Origin: Elusimicrobiota bacterium
GTDB taxonomy: Bacteria > Elusimicrobiota > Elusimicrobia > UBA1565
Reading direction: 5' to 3'
Assembly: GCA_041660925.1 (NCBI GenBank)
Contig: JBAZVI010000001.1
Span: 549,527 to 613,526 of the forward strand
Length of the DNA stretch: 64,000 nucleotides
The translations under genes and the position numbers were made by a program. Below, in pieces: positions 54,585 through 62,315 of this stretch; the first letter of the stretch is position 1; every line of letters begins with the position of its first letter. Under the pieces are notes generated by a model. It had not been told where the DNA came from, made no database searches, and saw only the letters and a list, made by a program, of their open reading frames with translations.

Positions 54585-56888
54585 ATGAGGATGCGTCCGG
54601 CCGTCCCCGCGCTCCTGAGCCTCACCCTCCTCCTCGCCGCGCCGCCGGCGCGCGCCGGCGCCTGGAACGACGACTATCGCGTCGGCCAGCAGGCCTACAA
54701 GGACGGCCCCTTCGGCGGGAAGGTCGCGGGCTTCTTCAACGCGCTGACGGGCGGAGCCGTGGCCGGCTCCGGCACCCCCTCGAAGGACGAAAAGGAGAAA
54801 AGCTCCTCCGGCGGCTCCTATCCCGCCGCCGCCTCCGCGGACAACCTCGCTCCGGGGAAGGATTCCATCTTCCCGACCCGCTCGAGCGTCGAAGAGGCGC
54901 AGCGCAAGCTCTCGAAGAACGGCGTCGAGACCGCGCCCGACGGCTCCCCGGCCGCCCTGGGGAGCTCCGGCTCGTCGGGCGGCCCCGGCGGCGACAGTCT
55001 CTCGCTCATCACCCCCGAGGACCGCTCCGCCGGCGCGACGAACCCCGCGGGCATCGAGTACGGTCGCCCCGGCGGCGCGGCCCCGAAGGGGAGGAGCAAC
55101 GAGGCCCCCGTCCAGAACTACTACGTCCCCGGGCTCGGCAACGCGCGGCCGATGAGCGAGGACGAGATCCGTCGCGAGCTCGCCCGGCGCGGCAGCGGCC
55201 GCCCCGCCGCCCCGACGAACGCTCCCCAGATGCCGCGCGGCCTCGTGGGCGACGGCCCCGCCTTCGTCGACGGGCGCGTCGCCGTCCCGCGCATGAAGCG
55301 CGACGCCGACGCCCTCGCCGAATCGCGCGCCGAGGCGCATCTGCGGACGGCGCGCGCGAAGTTCCGCCTCAACGACTGGAACGGCGTGCTGGCCGAGGCC
55401 GAACTCTCCCTGGGAGTCCGTCCCACGGCCGAGGCGCACACGCTCAAGGCCCTCTCCCTCAACCGACTCGCCGACTCTTCCCCCTCCGCGAAGCGCCGCG
55501 CCCTCTACGAGCGGGCGGAGGCGTCGGCTCGCGAGGCGACGCGGCTCGACCCCAACGACGGCGCCGCCTGGGAGGAGCTCTCCTGGTCCCGACTGCGGCT
55601 CAAGAAGTACGCCGAAGCGCTGGAGAGCGCCGAGCGCGCGCTCCAGCTCAACCCCTCGAGCGCGGCCGCCCACTACATCCGCGCCGCCGCCCTCGAGGCC
55701 CTCGGCCGCCGCGAGGAGGGCCTGCGCTCCCTCGAGGAGGCGGCCCGGCTCGACCCCGCGCAGTACGACGGCCGCCTGCGCTCGGCCAAGGCGGGCGACC
55801 GCATCTTCGACCCCGAGTCCGACGACAGCTGGCAGCTGCTCGAGGCCGTTTCCGCGCGCCGGACCCGCTTCCCCATCGAGGAGGCCTTCCTCCTCTTCCT
55901 CGTCGGGCTCGTCGGCGCCGGCTTCTGGCTCCTGCGCCGCCGCCTCCTGAACGCGACGACGACCATCAGCCGCCGCCTCTCCGCCTCCGTCCCCACCCCT
56001 CGCGCCCGCCCCGTCGCCGCATCGGCCGCCGAGGAGCGGCTCGGCGGGAAGTACGAGCTCCTGCGCGTCATCGGCAAGGGCGGCATGGGGCAGGTCTGGG
56101 AGGCCCGGGACCACTCGCTCGGCCGCGTCGTCGCCATCAAGCGCGTCTATCTCGACGACGCGCCGCCGGGCTCGAAAGGCCGCGAACTCTACATCAAAGA
56201 GGCGCGCACGCTCGCGAGCCTCCACCATCCGGGCATCGTGGCGGTCTTCGAGATCCTGGACCTGCACGAGGGGCTCTACTTCGTCTTCGAGCTCCTCTCG
56301 GGGAAGACCGTCGCCCACCTGCTCGCCGAGCAGAAGCGCCTCCCGCTGCCGCGGGTCCAGGAGATCCTGCGCACGGTCTGCGAGACGCTCGAATTCGCGC
56401 ACGGAAAGGGCATCGTGCATCGCGACCTCAAGCCCGCGAACATCATGGTCACCGACGAGGGCTTCGTGAAGGTCATGGACTTCGGCATCGCCCGGCGCAT
56501 CGGCGACGACGCCTCCGCCTCGCGAGGCGCCGAGGGGGGGACGCTTCCCGCCGGCCTGCCCATGGCGCGCACCCAGACCGTGGCCGGCACGCCGGCCTAT
56601 ATGCCCCCGGAAGCCGAAGAGGGCCTCGTCACTCCCGCCTCGGACGTCTACTCGCTCGGGGTCGTCCTCTATGAGATGCTCACCGGCGCGCGCCCCTTCG
56701 GCTCGCACGCGCTCGCGCAGAAGATGGAGCGCGCCTACGCGAAGCCCTCCGCCGTCCTGCGGACCCTGCCGAAGGCCGTCGACGAGCTCGTCGACCGGGC
56801 GCTCGACCCCGACCTGAACAAGCGCCTGCAGTCGGCGAAGGACTTCCTGCGCGTCCTCGACGCCCTCCAGCCCCCCCCTGCGGCGTAG
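54585..56888 (+). CDS. Transmembrane TPR Ser/Thr protein kinase
   Basis: 767 aa. A signal peptide (to PARAGA), then a low-complexity Gly/Ser/Pro region (about 60-215), TPR repeats (about 240-395; EASAREATRLDPNDGAAWEE cut here to TRLDPNDGAAWEEL, and ALQLNPSSAAAHYIRAAALE), one membrane span (about 434-452) and a C-terminal kinase domain from about 490. Kinase motifs: IGKGGMGQVWEA (glycine loop), VVAIKRV (Lys), GIVHRDLKPANIM (catalytic), VMDFGIAR, GTPAYMPPEA. Most bacterial membrane kinases of this type put the kinase first in the cytoplasm and the sensor last, outside; here the order is reversed, with the TPR part at the outer face. Start by the consensus promoter. Confidence 0.9.
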   Translation: MRMRPAVPALLSLTLLLAAPPARAGAWNDDYRVGQQAYKDGPFGGKVAGFFNALTGGAVAGSGTPSKDEKEKSSSGGSYPAAASADNLAPGKDSIFPTRSSVEEAQRKLSKNGVETAPDGSPAALGSSGSSGGPGGDSLSLITPEDRSAGATNPAGIEYGRPGGAAPKGRSNEAPVQNYYVPGLGNARPMSEDEIRRELARRGSGRPAAPTNAPQMPRGLVGDGPAFVDGRVAVPRMKRDADALAESRAEAHLRTARAKFRLNDWNGVLAEAELSLGVRPTAEAHTLKALSLNRLADSSPSAKRRALYERAEASAREATRLDPNDGAAWEELSWSRLRLKKYAEALESAERALQLNPSSAAAHYIRAAALEALGRREEGLRSLEEAARLDPAQYDGRLRSAKAGDRIFDPESDDSWQLLEAVSARRTRFPIEEAFLLFLVGLVGAGFWLLRRRLLNATTTISRRLSASVPTPRARPVAASAAEERLGGKYELLRVIGKGGMGQVWEARDHSLGRVVAIKRVYLDDAPPGSKGRELYIKEARTLASLHHPGIVAVFEILDLHEGLYFVFELLSGKTVAHLLAEQKRLPLPRVQEILRTVCETLEFAHGKGIVHRDLKPANIMVTDEGFVKVMDFGIARRIGDDASASRGAEGGTLPAGLPMARTQTVAGTPAYMPPEAEEGLVTPASDVYSLGVVLYEMLTGARPFGSHALAQKMERAYAKPSAVLRTLPKAVDELVDRALDPDLNKRLQSAKDFLRVLDALQPPPAA

Positions 56889-56946
56889 GCCGTAAGAGAC
56901 CGCCGCAGGGCCCATCCGGCCCATATCGCCATCCCCCCTTCCTTGT

Positions 56947-56952
56947 TATCGT
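56947..56952 (+). promoter_or_regulatory. Extended -10 of the symporter gene, leaderless
   Basis: TG-T-TATCGT: an extended -10 whose hexamer ends 7 nt before ATG 56960. Confidence 0.45.
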
Positions 56953-56959
56953 GGCGTCG

Positions 56960-58840
56960 ATGACGATGGCCCCTCTGCGCCGTCCGCTCGCCGCCCTTCT
57001 CGCGCTCGCGCTCGTCCTCGCGCAATCGAGCGAGGCGCTACCCCAGGTCGTGAGCGTCGTCCGTTCGGCGAACGCCTCCCCGACGGTGAACGCCCTCGTC
57101 GCGGGGGCGGCTCCGTCCGCGACGGGCCTCTTCTCCCCGCTCCCCGTCACCATGCCGCTCCCCCTCGTCTCATGGACGGGAGCGGCGCTCACGCCCCTCC
57201 CCTCCCTCCGGCTCACGCCCGCGGCGCAGGCCGCGGTGAAGACGCCCCCCGGCGCCGCGCTCCCGACCGCCGCCCTCCCCGCGGCGTTCCCGTCGCAGAG
57301 CATGACGCTCGGGCTCGCGCGGACCTCGCCGCTTCCCGCGACCGCGTCCGGGAAGGGCGTCCCGACGGCCTTCGAGTCCCTGCACAGGACGAGCACGGAC
57401 CTCGCGAAGGACTCCGCGGAACGACGCGCCCCTTCGCTCCTCTCCCGCCTCTTCGAGGCGTCGCGACGCGGCGCCGCCGGCGCGGAGCCGGTCCCTCTCT
57501 CGGGCGTCCAGACCGCCGCGCCTTCCGGACTCCGAGCCGGACGGACCGCCTCCGCGGCGCGCGCGGAGCCCGCCCCCCCGTCCGCGGAGGGCCCCGCCCC
57601 GGCGAAGCGCGGGGTCGTCCGCCAGCTCTGGTTCTGGATCCTCGTCGCGCTGGCCGCCGGCGCGGGCGCGGGGATCCTCGCTCCGACCTTCCCGGCCCTC
57701 GGAGCCGCGGTCTCCGGCGCGCAGGCGTTCGGCGGGCTCTTCATCTCCAGCCTGCGCCATCTCGCCGGGCCCCTCGTCTTCTCCTCCGTCATCGGCGCCA
57801 TCGGCGGCCACGAAGACCCCAAGCAGCTCGGGAGCCTCAGCTGGAAGATGCTCCTCTACTTCGTCCTCACCAGTTCGGTCGCCTGCGGGATCGGCATCGG
57901 GCTGGCGACGCTCCTGCAGCCGGGCCGCTGCTTCGCCCTGCCGGCGGCGGGAGCGGCCCGTGCCGCGGCCGCCGCGCCCCCCGGCCTGGGGGCCTTCCTC
58001 GCCGGCATCGTCCCCTCCGACCCCCTCACCCCGTTCCTGACCGGGAACACCCTCCAGATCGTGTTCATGGCGGTGCTCGCCGGCATCACGGTCCTCGCGC
58101 TGGGGATGACGCGCTCCGAACGGACGCGGCAGGCCGGCCGGAAGATCGTGCAGGGCGCGGCCGCGGCGCAGGGCCTCGTCATGCGCGTGGTCCAAGGGAT
58201 CATGTTCTCCGCGCCGCTCGCCGTCTTCGGCATGACGGCGAGGCTCTTCTCGGGCGCGGGGATCTCCGCGCTCGCGGGGATGGGCGCCTACGTGGGGACC
58301 GTCCTGCTGGGCCTGGCGCTCCTGCTCGGCTTCTACTGCGTCCTCGTCAAGGTCTGCGCCGCGCGTTCTCCGCTCGCCTACCTCTCGAGCCTGCGCGATG
58401 CGATGTTGACCGGGTTCTCCACGGCCAGCTCGTCGGCCACGATGCCGGTGTCGCTGAAGGCCGCTCTGAAGCTCGGGGTCTCCCCCCCCGTGGCGAACCT
58501 CATGATCACCATGGGCGCCGCGGTCAACATGGAGGGGACCGCCCTCTACCAGGCGGTGGCCGTGCTCTTCCTCGCGCAGGCGTTCGGCGTCGCGCTCCCC
58601 CCCGCCTCCCTGCTCTACGTCCTCGCCGTGCTGCTGGCCTCCTCGCTCGGCACGCCGGGAGCTCCGGGCGCCGGGATGGCCATCCTCGCCACGGTCATGG
58701 GCGGGGTGGGCATCCCGCTGGAGGGGATCGCGCTGATCATGGGCGTGGACCGGGTGCTGGACATGTCCCGCACCGCCATCAACGTGGTCGGAGACATCAC
58801 CTCCGCCCTGATGATGGACGAGTGGCTGAAGCGGAAATGA
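56960..58840 (+). CDS. Stalk-module Na+/dicarboxylate symporter (SDF/GltP family)
   Basis: 626 aa. Signal-like N-terminus ending EALPQ-VVSVV (residue 29), then about 105 residues without Asp or Glu, LPSLRL at 80-85 and KD...LLSRLFEASRRG at 150-171. From about 218 the protein is a full dicarboxylate/amino acid:cation symporter: SSSATMPVSLKAAL serine-rich loop, then GAAVNMEGTALYQAVAVLFL in the conserved binding helix, and MGVDRVLDMSRTAINVVGD near the end. Normal members are about 420 aa with the N-terminus in the cytoplasm, so a cleaved signal peptide before the first span would be topologically odd. Alone between the kinase gene and a convergent DUF6629 gene. Confidence 0.88.
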   Translation: MTMAPLRRPLAALLALALVLAQSSEALPQVVSVVRSANASPTVNALVAGAAPSATGLFSPLPVTMPLPLVSWTGAALTPLPSLRLTPAAQAAVKTPPGAALPTAALPAAFPSQSMTLGLARTSPLPATASGKGVPTAFESLHRTSTDLAKDSAERRAPSLLSRLFEASRRGAAGAEPVPLSGVQTAAPSGLRAGRTASAARAEPAPPSAEGPAPAKRGVVRQLWFWILVALAAGAGAGILAPTFPALGAAVSGAQAFGGLFISSLRHLAGPLVFSSVIGAIGGHEDPKQLGSLSWKMLLYFVLTSSVACGIGIGLATLLQPGRCFALPAAGAARAAAAAPPGLGAFLAGIVPSDPLTPFLTGNTLQIVFMAVLAGITVLALGMTRSERTRQAGRKIVQGAAAAQGLVMRVVQGIMFSAPLAVFGMTARLFSGAGISALAGMGAYVGTVLLGLALLLGFYCVLVKVCAARSPLAYLSSLRDAMLTGFSTASSSATMPVSLKAALKLGVSPPVANLMITMGAAVNMEGTALYQAVAVLFLAQAFGVALPPASLLYVLAVLLASSLGTPGAPGAGMAILATVMGGVGIPLEGIALIMGVDRVLDMSRTAINVVGDITSALMMDEWLKRK

Positions 58841-58842
58841 AT

Positions 58843-58870
58843 CCGGGGATCCCCGAACGGGGATTCCCGG
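58843..58870. terminator. Shared hairpin between convergent genes
   Basis: Stem CCGGGGATCCCC with GGGGATTCCCGG (12 bp, one G-T pair), loop GAAC, 2 nt after the symporter stop and 4 nt before the DUF6629 stop. It is placed to serve both strands. No U-run. Its stem matches the hairpin at 40204-40232. Confidence 0.6.
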
Positions 58871-58874
58871 CCCG

Positions 58875-59588
58875 TTAACGGAAGTTGAAGCCGAAGTTCG
58901 GCAGGCGGAAGAAGGAAGGCTCCGTCGTGCTGCGCAGGGCCCAGCAGAGATAACCCGACATCACGGCGGAGAAGAAGCACCAGACCGAGGAGAACGCATA
59001 GGTGAAGAAGAGGTGCGACGCGACGGCGGAAACGACGAGCAGGACGCCGAAGCGCTTCACGATGACGTCCGAGGACAGCAGCAGCGGGGCTCCCGCCACC
59101 AGCAGATAGAGGAAGCGCATCAGGTCGGTCGTCACGGTCTGGAACATCAGCGCGCCGGTGTACTTATAGGAGATGGAGTTGCAGACCACGACGGTCTTCA
59201 GCCAGCCCGTCGTGTCGCTCGCCACCGGGCCGAACATGAGGTCCCCGAGCGCGAGCCCGACGACCATCATCGTGGCCATGAAGAGGCGCCAGCGCGGACG
59301 CTTCTCGGCGGTCATCGCGAGGAAAGGCATCCAGACCGGCCAGAAGGACAGAGCGAAGAAGAGGAAGAGCTGGGAGTAGATCTTGCACATGGCCTGCCCG
59401 GCGTCGCCGTAGGCCAGCGCGCGCCAGACCTGCCCTTCGAAGAACTGCTGCACCCCGAAGAACACGGGGACCACGCTCAGCGGGAGATAGCGGTACTTGC
59501 GCGCGCGCAGCACGGAGAGCACGCAGAAGCCGCCGCCCGGGATGAGCGCGGCGCTCGCGGCGAAGCTGGCGTTCGCGGAGAAGCACAT
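58875..59588 (-). CDS. DUF6629-like membrane protein
   Basis: 237 aa, seven membrane spans. The opening MCFSANASFAASAALIPGG is the hallmark of DUF6629 proteins, whose function is unknown. FFGVQQFFEGQVWRAL and MSGYLCWALR follow the family pattern. A minus-strand TACGAT lies 10 nt before the ATG. Monocistronic. Confidence 0.75.
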   Translation of the reverse strand: MCFSANASFAASAALIPGGGFCVLSVLRARKYRYLPLSVVPVFFGVQQFFEGQVWRALAYGDAGQAMCKIYSQLFLFFALSFWPVWMPFLAMTAEKRPRWRLFMATMMVVGLALGDLMFGPVASDTTGWLKTVVVCNSISYKYTGALMFQTVTTDLMRFLYLLVAGAPLLLSSDVIVKRFGVLLVVSAVASHLFFTYAFSSVWCFFSAVMSGYLCWALRSTTEPSFFRLPNFGFNFR

Positions 59589-59650
59589 GGCGGGCGCTAT
59601 CGTATCAATCGCGGGGGGCGCGCCTCAAGTCTCCCGTCGAGAAGTCTTGG

Positions 59651-59656
59651 TATAAT
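59651..59656 (+). promoter_or_regulatory. Extended -10 box, leaderless
   Basis: TG-G-TATAAT: perfect extended -10, ending 6 nt before ATG 59663. Confidence 0.6.
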
Positions 59657-59662
59657 CGACCC

Positions 59663-60943
59663 ATGCGCATCGCGCTCGCCGCGCTCCTCGGAATCACGCT
59701 CCTCCCCGCCGGCGCGGCGGCCGCGACGAGGCGGCCCCTCCAGACCTATCCCTTCGACGGCGTCCTCGGCTGGCGGCTGGACCTGCCCCTCGACTACGCG
59801 TTCACCCGCGCCTTCAAGGGCCGCCGGCAGGGCACGGAGCTGCTCCTGCTCTCGCCGAAGAACTTCGAGCGCTGGACCCGGGCGGGGAAGGCGCCGCCCA
59901 GGGACGGAGGTCTCGTGCGCGTCGAAGCGGTCGCGAAGGACGACCCCGATTTCGGCGGAGTGACGGCCGACCTCGACTTCATGCGCGAGTCCATGCGCCG
60001 GGCCCGGACGGAGCGGGGGGACGTCTTCGAGCTCGACGGCTACGGGATGGGCCTGCCGGCCTTCGTCGTGCGCACCTCCAAGCCGGCGCCGAAAGTCGAG
60101 GTCGTCGCCGAAGGCCGCCGCCTGCTCTACAAGTTCGTCGCCGCCGAGGACGGCGAGCATCTGCGCGACGTCGTCGAAGGCCTGCGCGAGGGCGCGGCTC
60201 CCGCGCCGAAAGCCGCGCCCCTTCCCGACGCCGCGGCTTCGCCGAGCGCGCGCTCCGCGCCGTCCCTGCGCGTCCGCGCGCGGGAGCTCCCCTTGCGGGA
60301 GGAGCAGCGCTCCGTGGAGACGGCCCTGCGCCTCCAGAGCGAACCGCGCACGGGCTGGAAGCTCGTCCCTCTCGCGCATTTCCGGCGCGGAGCGCGGCAC
60401 GCGGCCCTCACGCTCGCCCTTTTCGACCCCGACGGCACGCTCTCCCGCGACGACTCGGTCACGGGCGTGAGCTTCGAGCGCGGCCCGGACGGGACCCTCT
60501 CCATCCTCGACGAGTCCTGGCTCTATTCCGGCGACAAGAAGGCGCTCCTCGCGCGCCAGCTCGACGGCGAGGACTACCGGCTCGTCGGCCGCCGCGAGGG
60601 GGCCCCGCTCGAACGGCTCGGCCCGCGGGTCCTCGAGGGCTTCCTCCGCCTGCGCGCCCTCTACCGCCGCAAGCTCCGCGACGACGCCGTGAAGGCCGCC
60701 GCCGACTACTCCCGCCTCTTCGCCTCCGATGGAGAGGCCTTCACGGAGTGGATGCCGCGCAGCATGCTCTACGCGGCCGACGAAGGGCTCGTGCTGAAGT
60801 ACGTCGGCCTCAAGAAGGAGGGCGGCGAGGCGGCGCTGACCTTCCGGCAGGACTTCAAAGGCCGGACCGGGAGCTTCACCCTCCACGCCCGCCCCGCCGG
60901 CGGGAAGTCGGCCGACTGGTCCGTCGTCTCCGCCTCGAAATAG
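59663..60943 (+). CDS. Exported protein of unknown function
   Basis: 426 aa; not recognised. A signal peptide (MRIALAALLGITLLPAGAAA) is followed by a domain with YPFDGVLGWRLDLPLDYAF and FRRGARHAALTLALFDPDGT. An Ala/Pro linker near 180-200 splits it into two soluble halves. The C-terminal half carries many short charged strands, ending LHARPAGGKSADWSVVSASK. No Cys is seen, and no membrane span beyond the signal. Its own extended -10 box lies upstream and a stalk-module protease gene 112 nt downstream. Confidence 0.75.
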   Translation: MRIALAALLGITLLPAGAAAATRRPLQTYPFDGVLGWRLDLPLDYAFTRAFKGRRQGTELLLLSPKNFERWTRAGKAPPRDGGLVRVEAVAKDDPDFGGVTADLDFMRESMRRARTERGDVFELDGYGMGLPAFVVRTSKPAPKVEVVAEGRRLLYKFVAAEDGEHLRDVVEGLREGAAPAPKAAPLPDAAASPSARSAPSLRVRARELPLREEQRSVETALRLQSEPRTGWKLVPLAHFRRGARHAALTLALFDPDGTLSRDDSVTGVSFERGPDGTLSILDESWLYSGDKKALLARQLDGEDYRLVGRREGAPLERLGPRVLEGFLRLRALYRRKLRDDAVKAAADYSRLFASDGEAFTEWMPRSMLYAADEGLVLKYVGLKKEGGEAALTFRQDFKGRTGSFTLHARPAGGKSADWSVVSASK

Positions 60944-61043
60944 CCGGCCCCCCCCTCTCGGGCCACGGGCCTACGGAACCCCTAGGCCGCATGAGGCCCT
61001 CCGACGTGCGCGATGGTCCCACGCGCAGGAAGCCGTCATCCGG

Positions 61044-61049
61044 TATCCT
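61044..61049 (+). promoter_or_regulatory. -10 box of the CPBP protease gene, leaderless
   Basis: TATCCT ends 6 nt before ATG 61056. No Shine-Dalgarno sequence. Confidence 0.45.
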
Positions 61050-61055
61050 CTGAGC

Positions 61056-62267
61056 ATGGAAACGAACCTCTTTCGCCGCTCGCTGTGCCTGCTCCTCGCG
61101 GGGGCCCTCTCCCTCTGCGCTCCCGCCGGCGCCATGGCCCAGGTCGTCGCCGCCGCCCCGCTCCGAGCACCCGTCTCCGTCCCGGTCTTCGCCGCAACGG
61201 TCCGGACCGGAGACCTCGCCGCGAGCACTCCGGGCCTCTCTCCGACGCTGACGCTCTCCGGCGCCGGCATCGCTCTCCCCTCCGGCCTCGTCCCGACGCT
61301 CCGTACGGGGGAGTCCGCCGCGAAGGGCTCCGTCGTCGCCGCTCTCCCCCTCGCCCTGCCGGCGGCCGTCGTCCCCGGCGCGATCGCGCGCCCCGCCTTC
61401 GGTGCGGCGGCCGCCCCGGCCGCCGCCGCAGAGGAGCAGCCCGCCGCGATCCAGACCCTGCAGGAGACGGGGACCGCTCTCTCGAAGGACGCCTCCGGCG
61501 AGAAATCTTCCTCCATCCTCTCGCGCCTCTTCGAATCGTCGCGCGCGCGCGCCTTCGCCGAGGACGCCGTCCCGGCCGCCCCTTCGGACGCGTCCGTCAC
61601 GGGCCTGAGCGCCGCGGGGAAGACCGCGGCCTCCCCTTCCGCGCCGAAGCCCGTCCCGGCCCCCTCCGTCGGATGGAAGGAAGCGTTCGGGATCGGGTCC
61701 GTCCTCGTCGCGCTCCAGCTCCTCATGGAGTACGCCCTCCCGCCGCTCATCGGGCTCCTCACCGGCTACACGCCGCACCCCAACTATCTGCCGCCGAGCG
61801 CCGCTCGAACCGTCGAGCCCGTCATGCATCTCGTCGGCGCGCTCAAGGCGGCGGTCGTCGCCCCGGTCATCGAGGAGTTCCTCATCCGCGCCGGCCTCAT
61901 GGGCTGGCTGACGAAAGTCCTGACGCCGCTGAGCCGCCATGCTCCGTGGATCGCCGCGCTCGCGACGTCCCTGCTCTTCGTCGTCGGACACGAGACCGCC
62001 GACCCCGTCTTCTTCGCCATCCGCCTGGCGGGCTCCCTGATGCTCTCCTGGGCCTACATGCGCGGCGGCCTCAAGAGCTCCATCGCCATGCACGGCCTGC
62101 ACAACGGCTTCTACGCCCTGCAGGACCTCTCGAACGTCTTCCTGGGAGCGAACTCCGGGAACTCGATGGCGATGCTCCTCGGCCTCGCCTACGCCTTCGC
62201 GGCCTACAAGGTCTGGCCCGCCTTCCGTGCGCACCTGAAGAAGACCCCTCCGCCGCCCGGGGTCTGA
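61056..62267 (+). CDS. Stalk-module CPBP/CAAX-type intramembrane metalloprotease
   Basis: 403 aa. Signal peptide ending GAMAQ-VVAAA (29), Ala/Pro-rich stalk with LPSGLVP at 74-80 and KD...SILSRLFESSRAR at 144-165. The C-terminal half (from about 206) is a CPBP family (Rce1/Abi) intramembrane protease: VIEEFLIRAGL with Glu273, Glu274 and Arg278, TSLLFVVGHE, and MHGLHNGFYAL with the conserved His and Asn. Members cleave prenylated or signal-type peptides in the membrane or mediate bacteriocin immunity. The stalk doubles the usual family length. Confidence 0.88.
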   Translation: METNLFRRSLCLLLAGALSLCAPAGAMAQVVAAAPLRAPVSVPVFAATVRTGDLAASTPGLSPTLTLSGAGIALPSGLVPTLRTGESAAKGSVVAALPLALPAAVVPGAIARPAFGAAAAPAAAAEEQPAAIQTLQETGTALSKDASGEKSSSILSRLFESSRARAFAEDAVPAAPSDASVTGLSAAGKTAASPSAPKPVPAPSVGWKEAFGIGSVLVALQLLMEYALPPLIGLLTGYTPHPNYLPPSAARTVEPVMHLVGALKAAVVAPVIEEFLIRAGLMGWLTKVLTPLSRHAPWIAALATSLLFVVGHETADPVFFAIRLAGSLMLSWAYMRGGLKSSIAMHGLHNGFYALQDLSNVFLGANSGNSMAMLLGLAYAFAAYKVWPAFRAHLKKTPPPPGV

Positions 62268-62303
62268 GAGAACCGCGGATCGGGCCGACGGAGCCCGGTG
62301 TGA

Positions 62304-62309
62304 TAGAAT
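62304..62309 (+). promoter_or_regulatory. Extended -10 box of the GT-C gene, leaderless
   Basis: TG-A-TAGAAT, ending 6 nt before ATG 62316. Confidence 0.55.
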
Positions 62310-62315
62310 GGCTCC

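Noticed and set aside
60967..60990. GGCCTA...TAGGCC hairpin downstream of the exported protein gene as a terminator
   Set aside because: Only a 6-bp stem with a 9-nt loop and no U-run; in sequence of this GC content such stems arise often.
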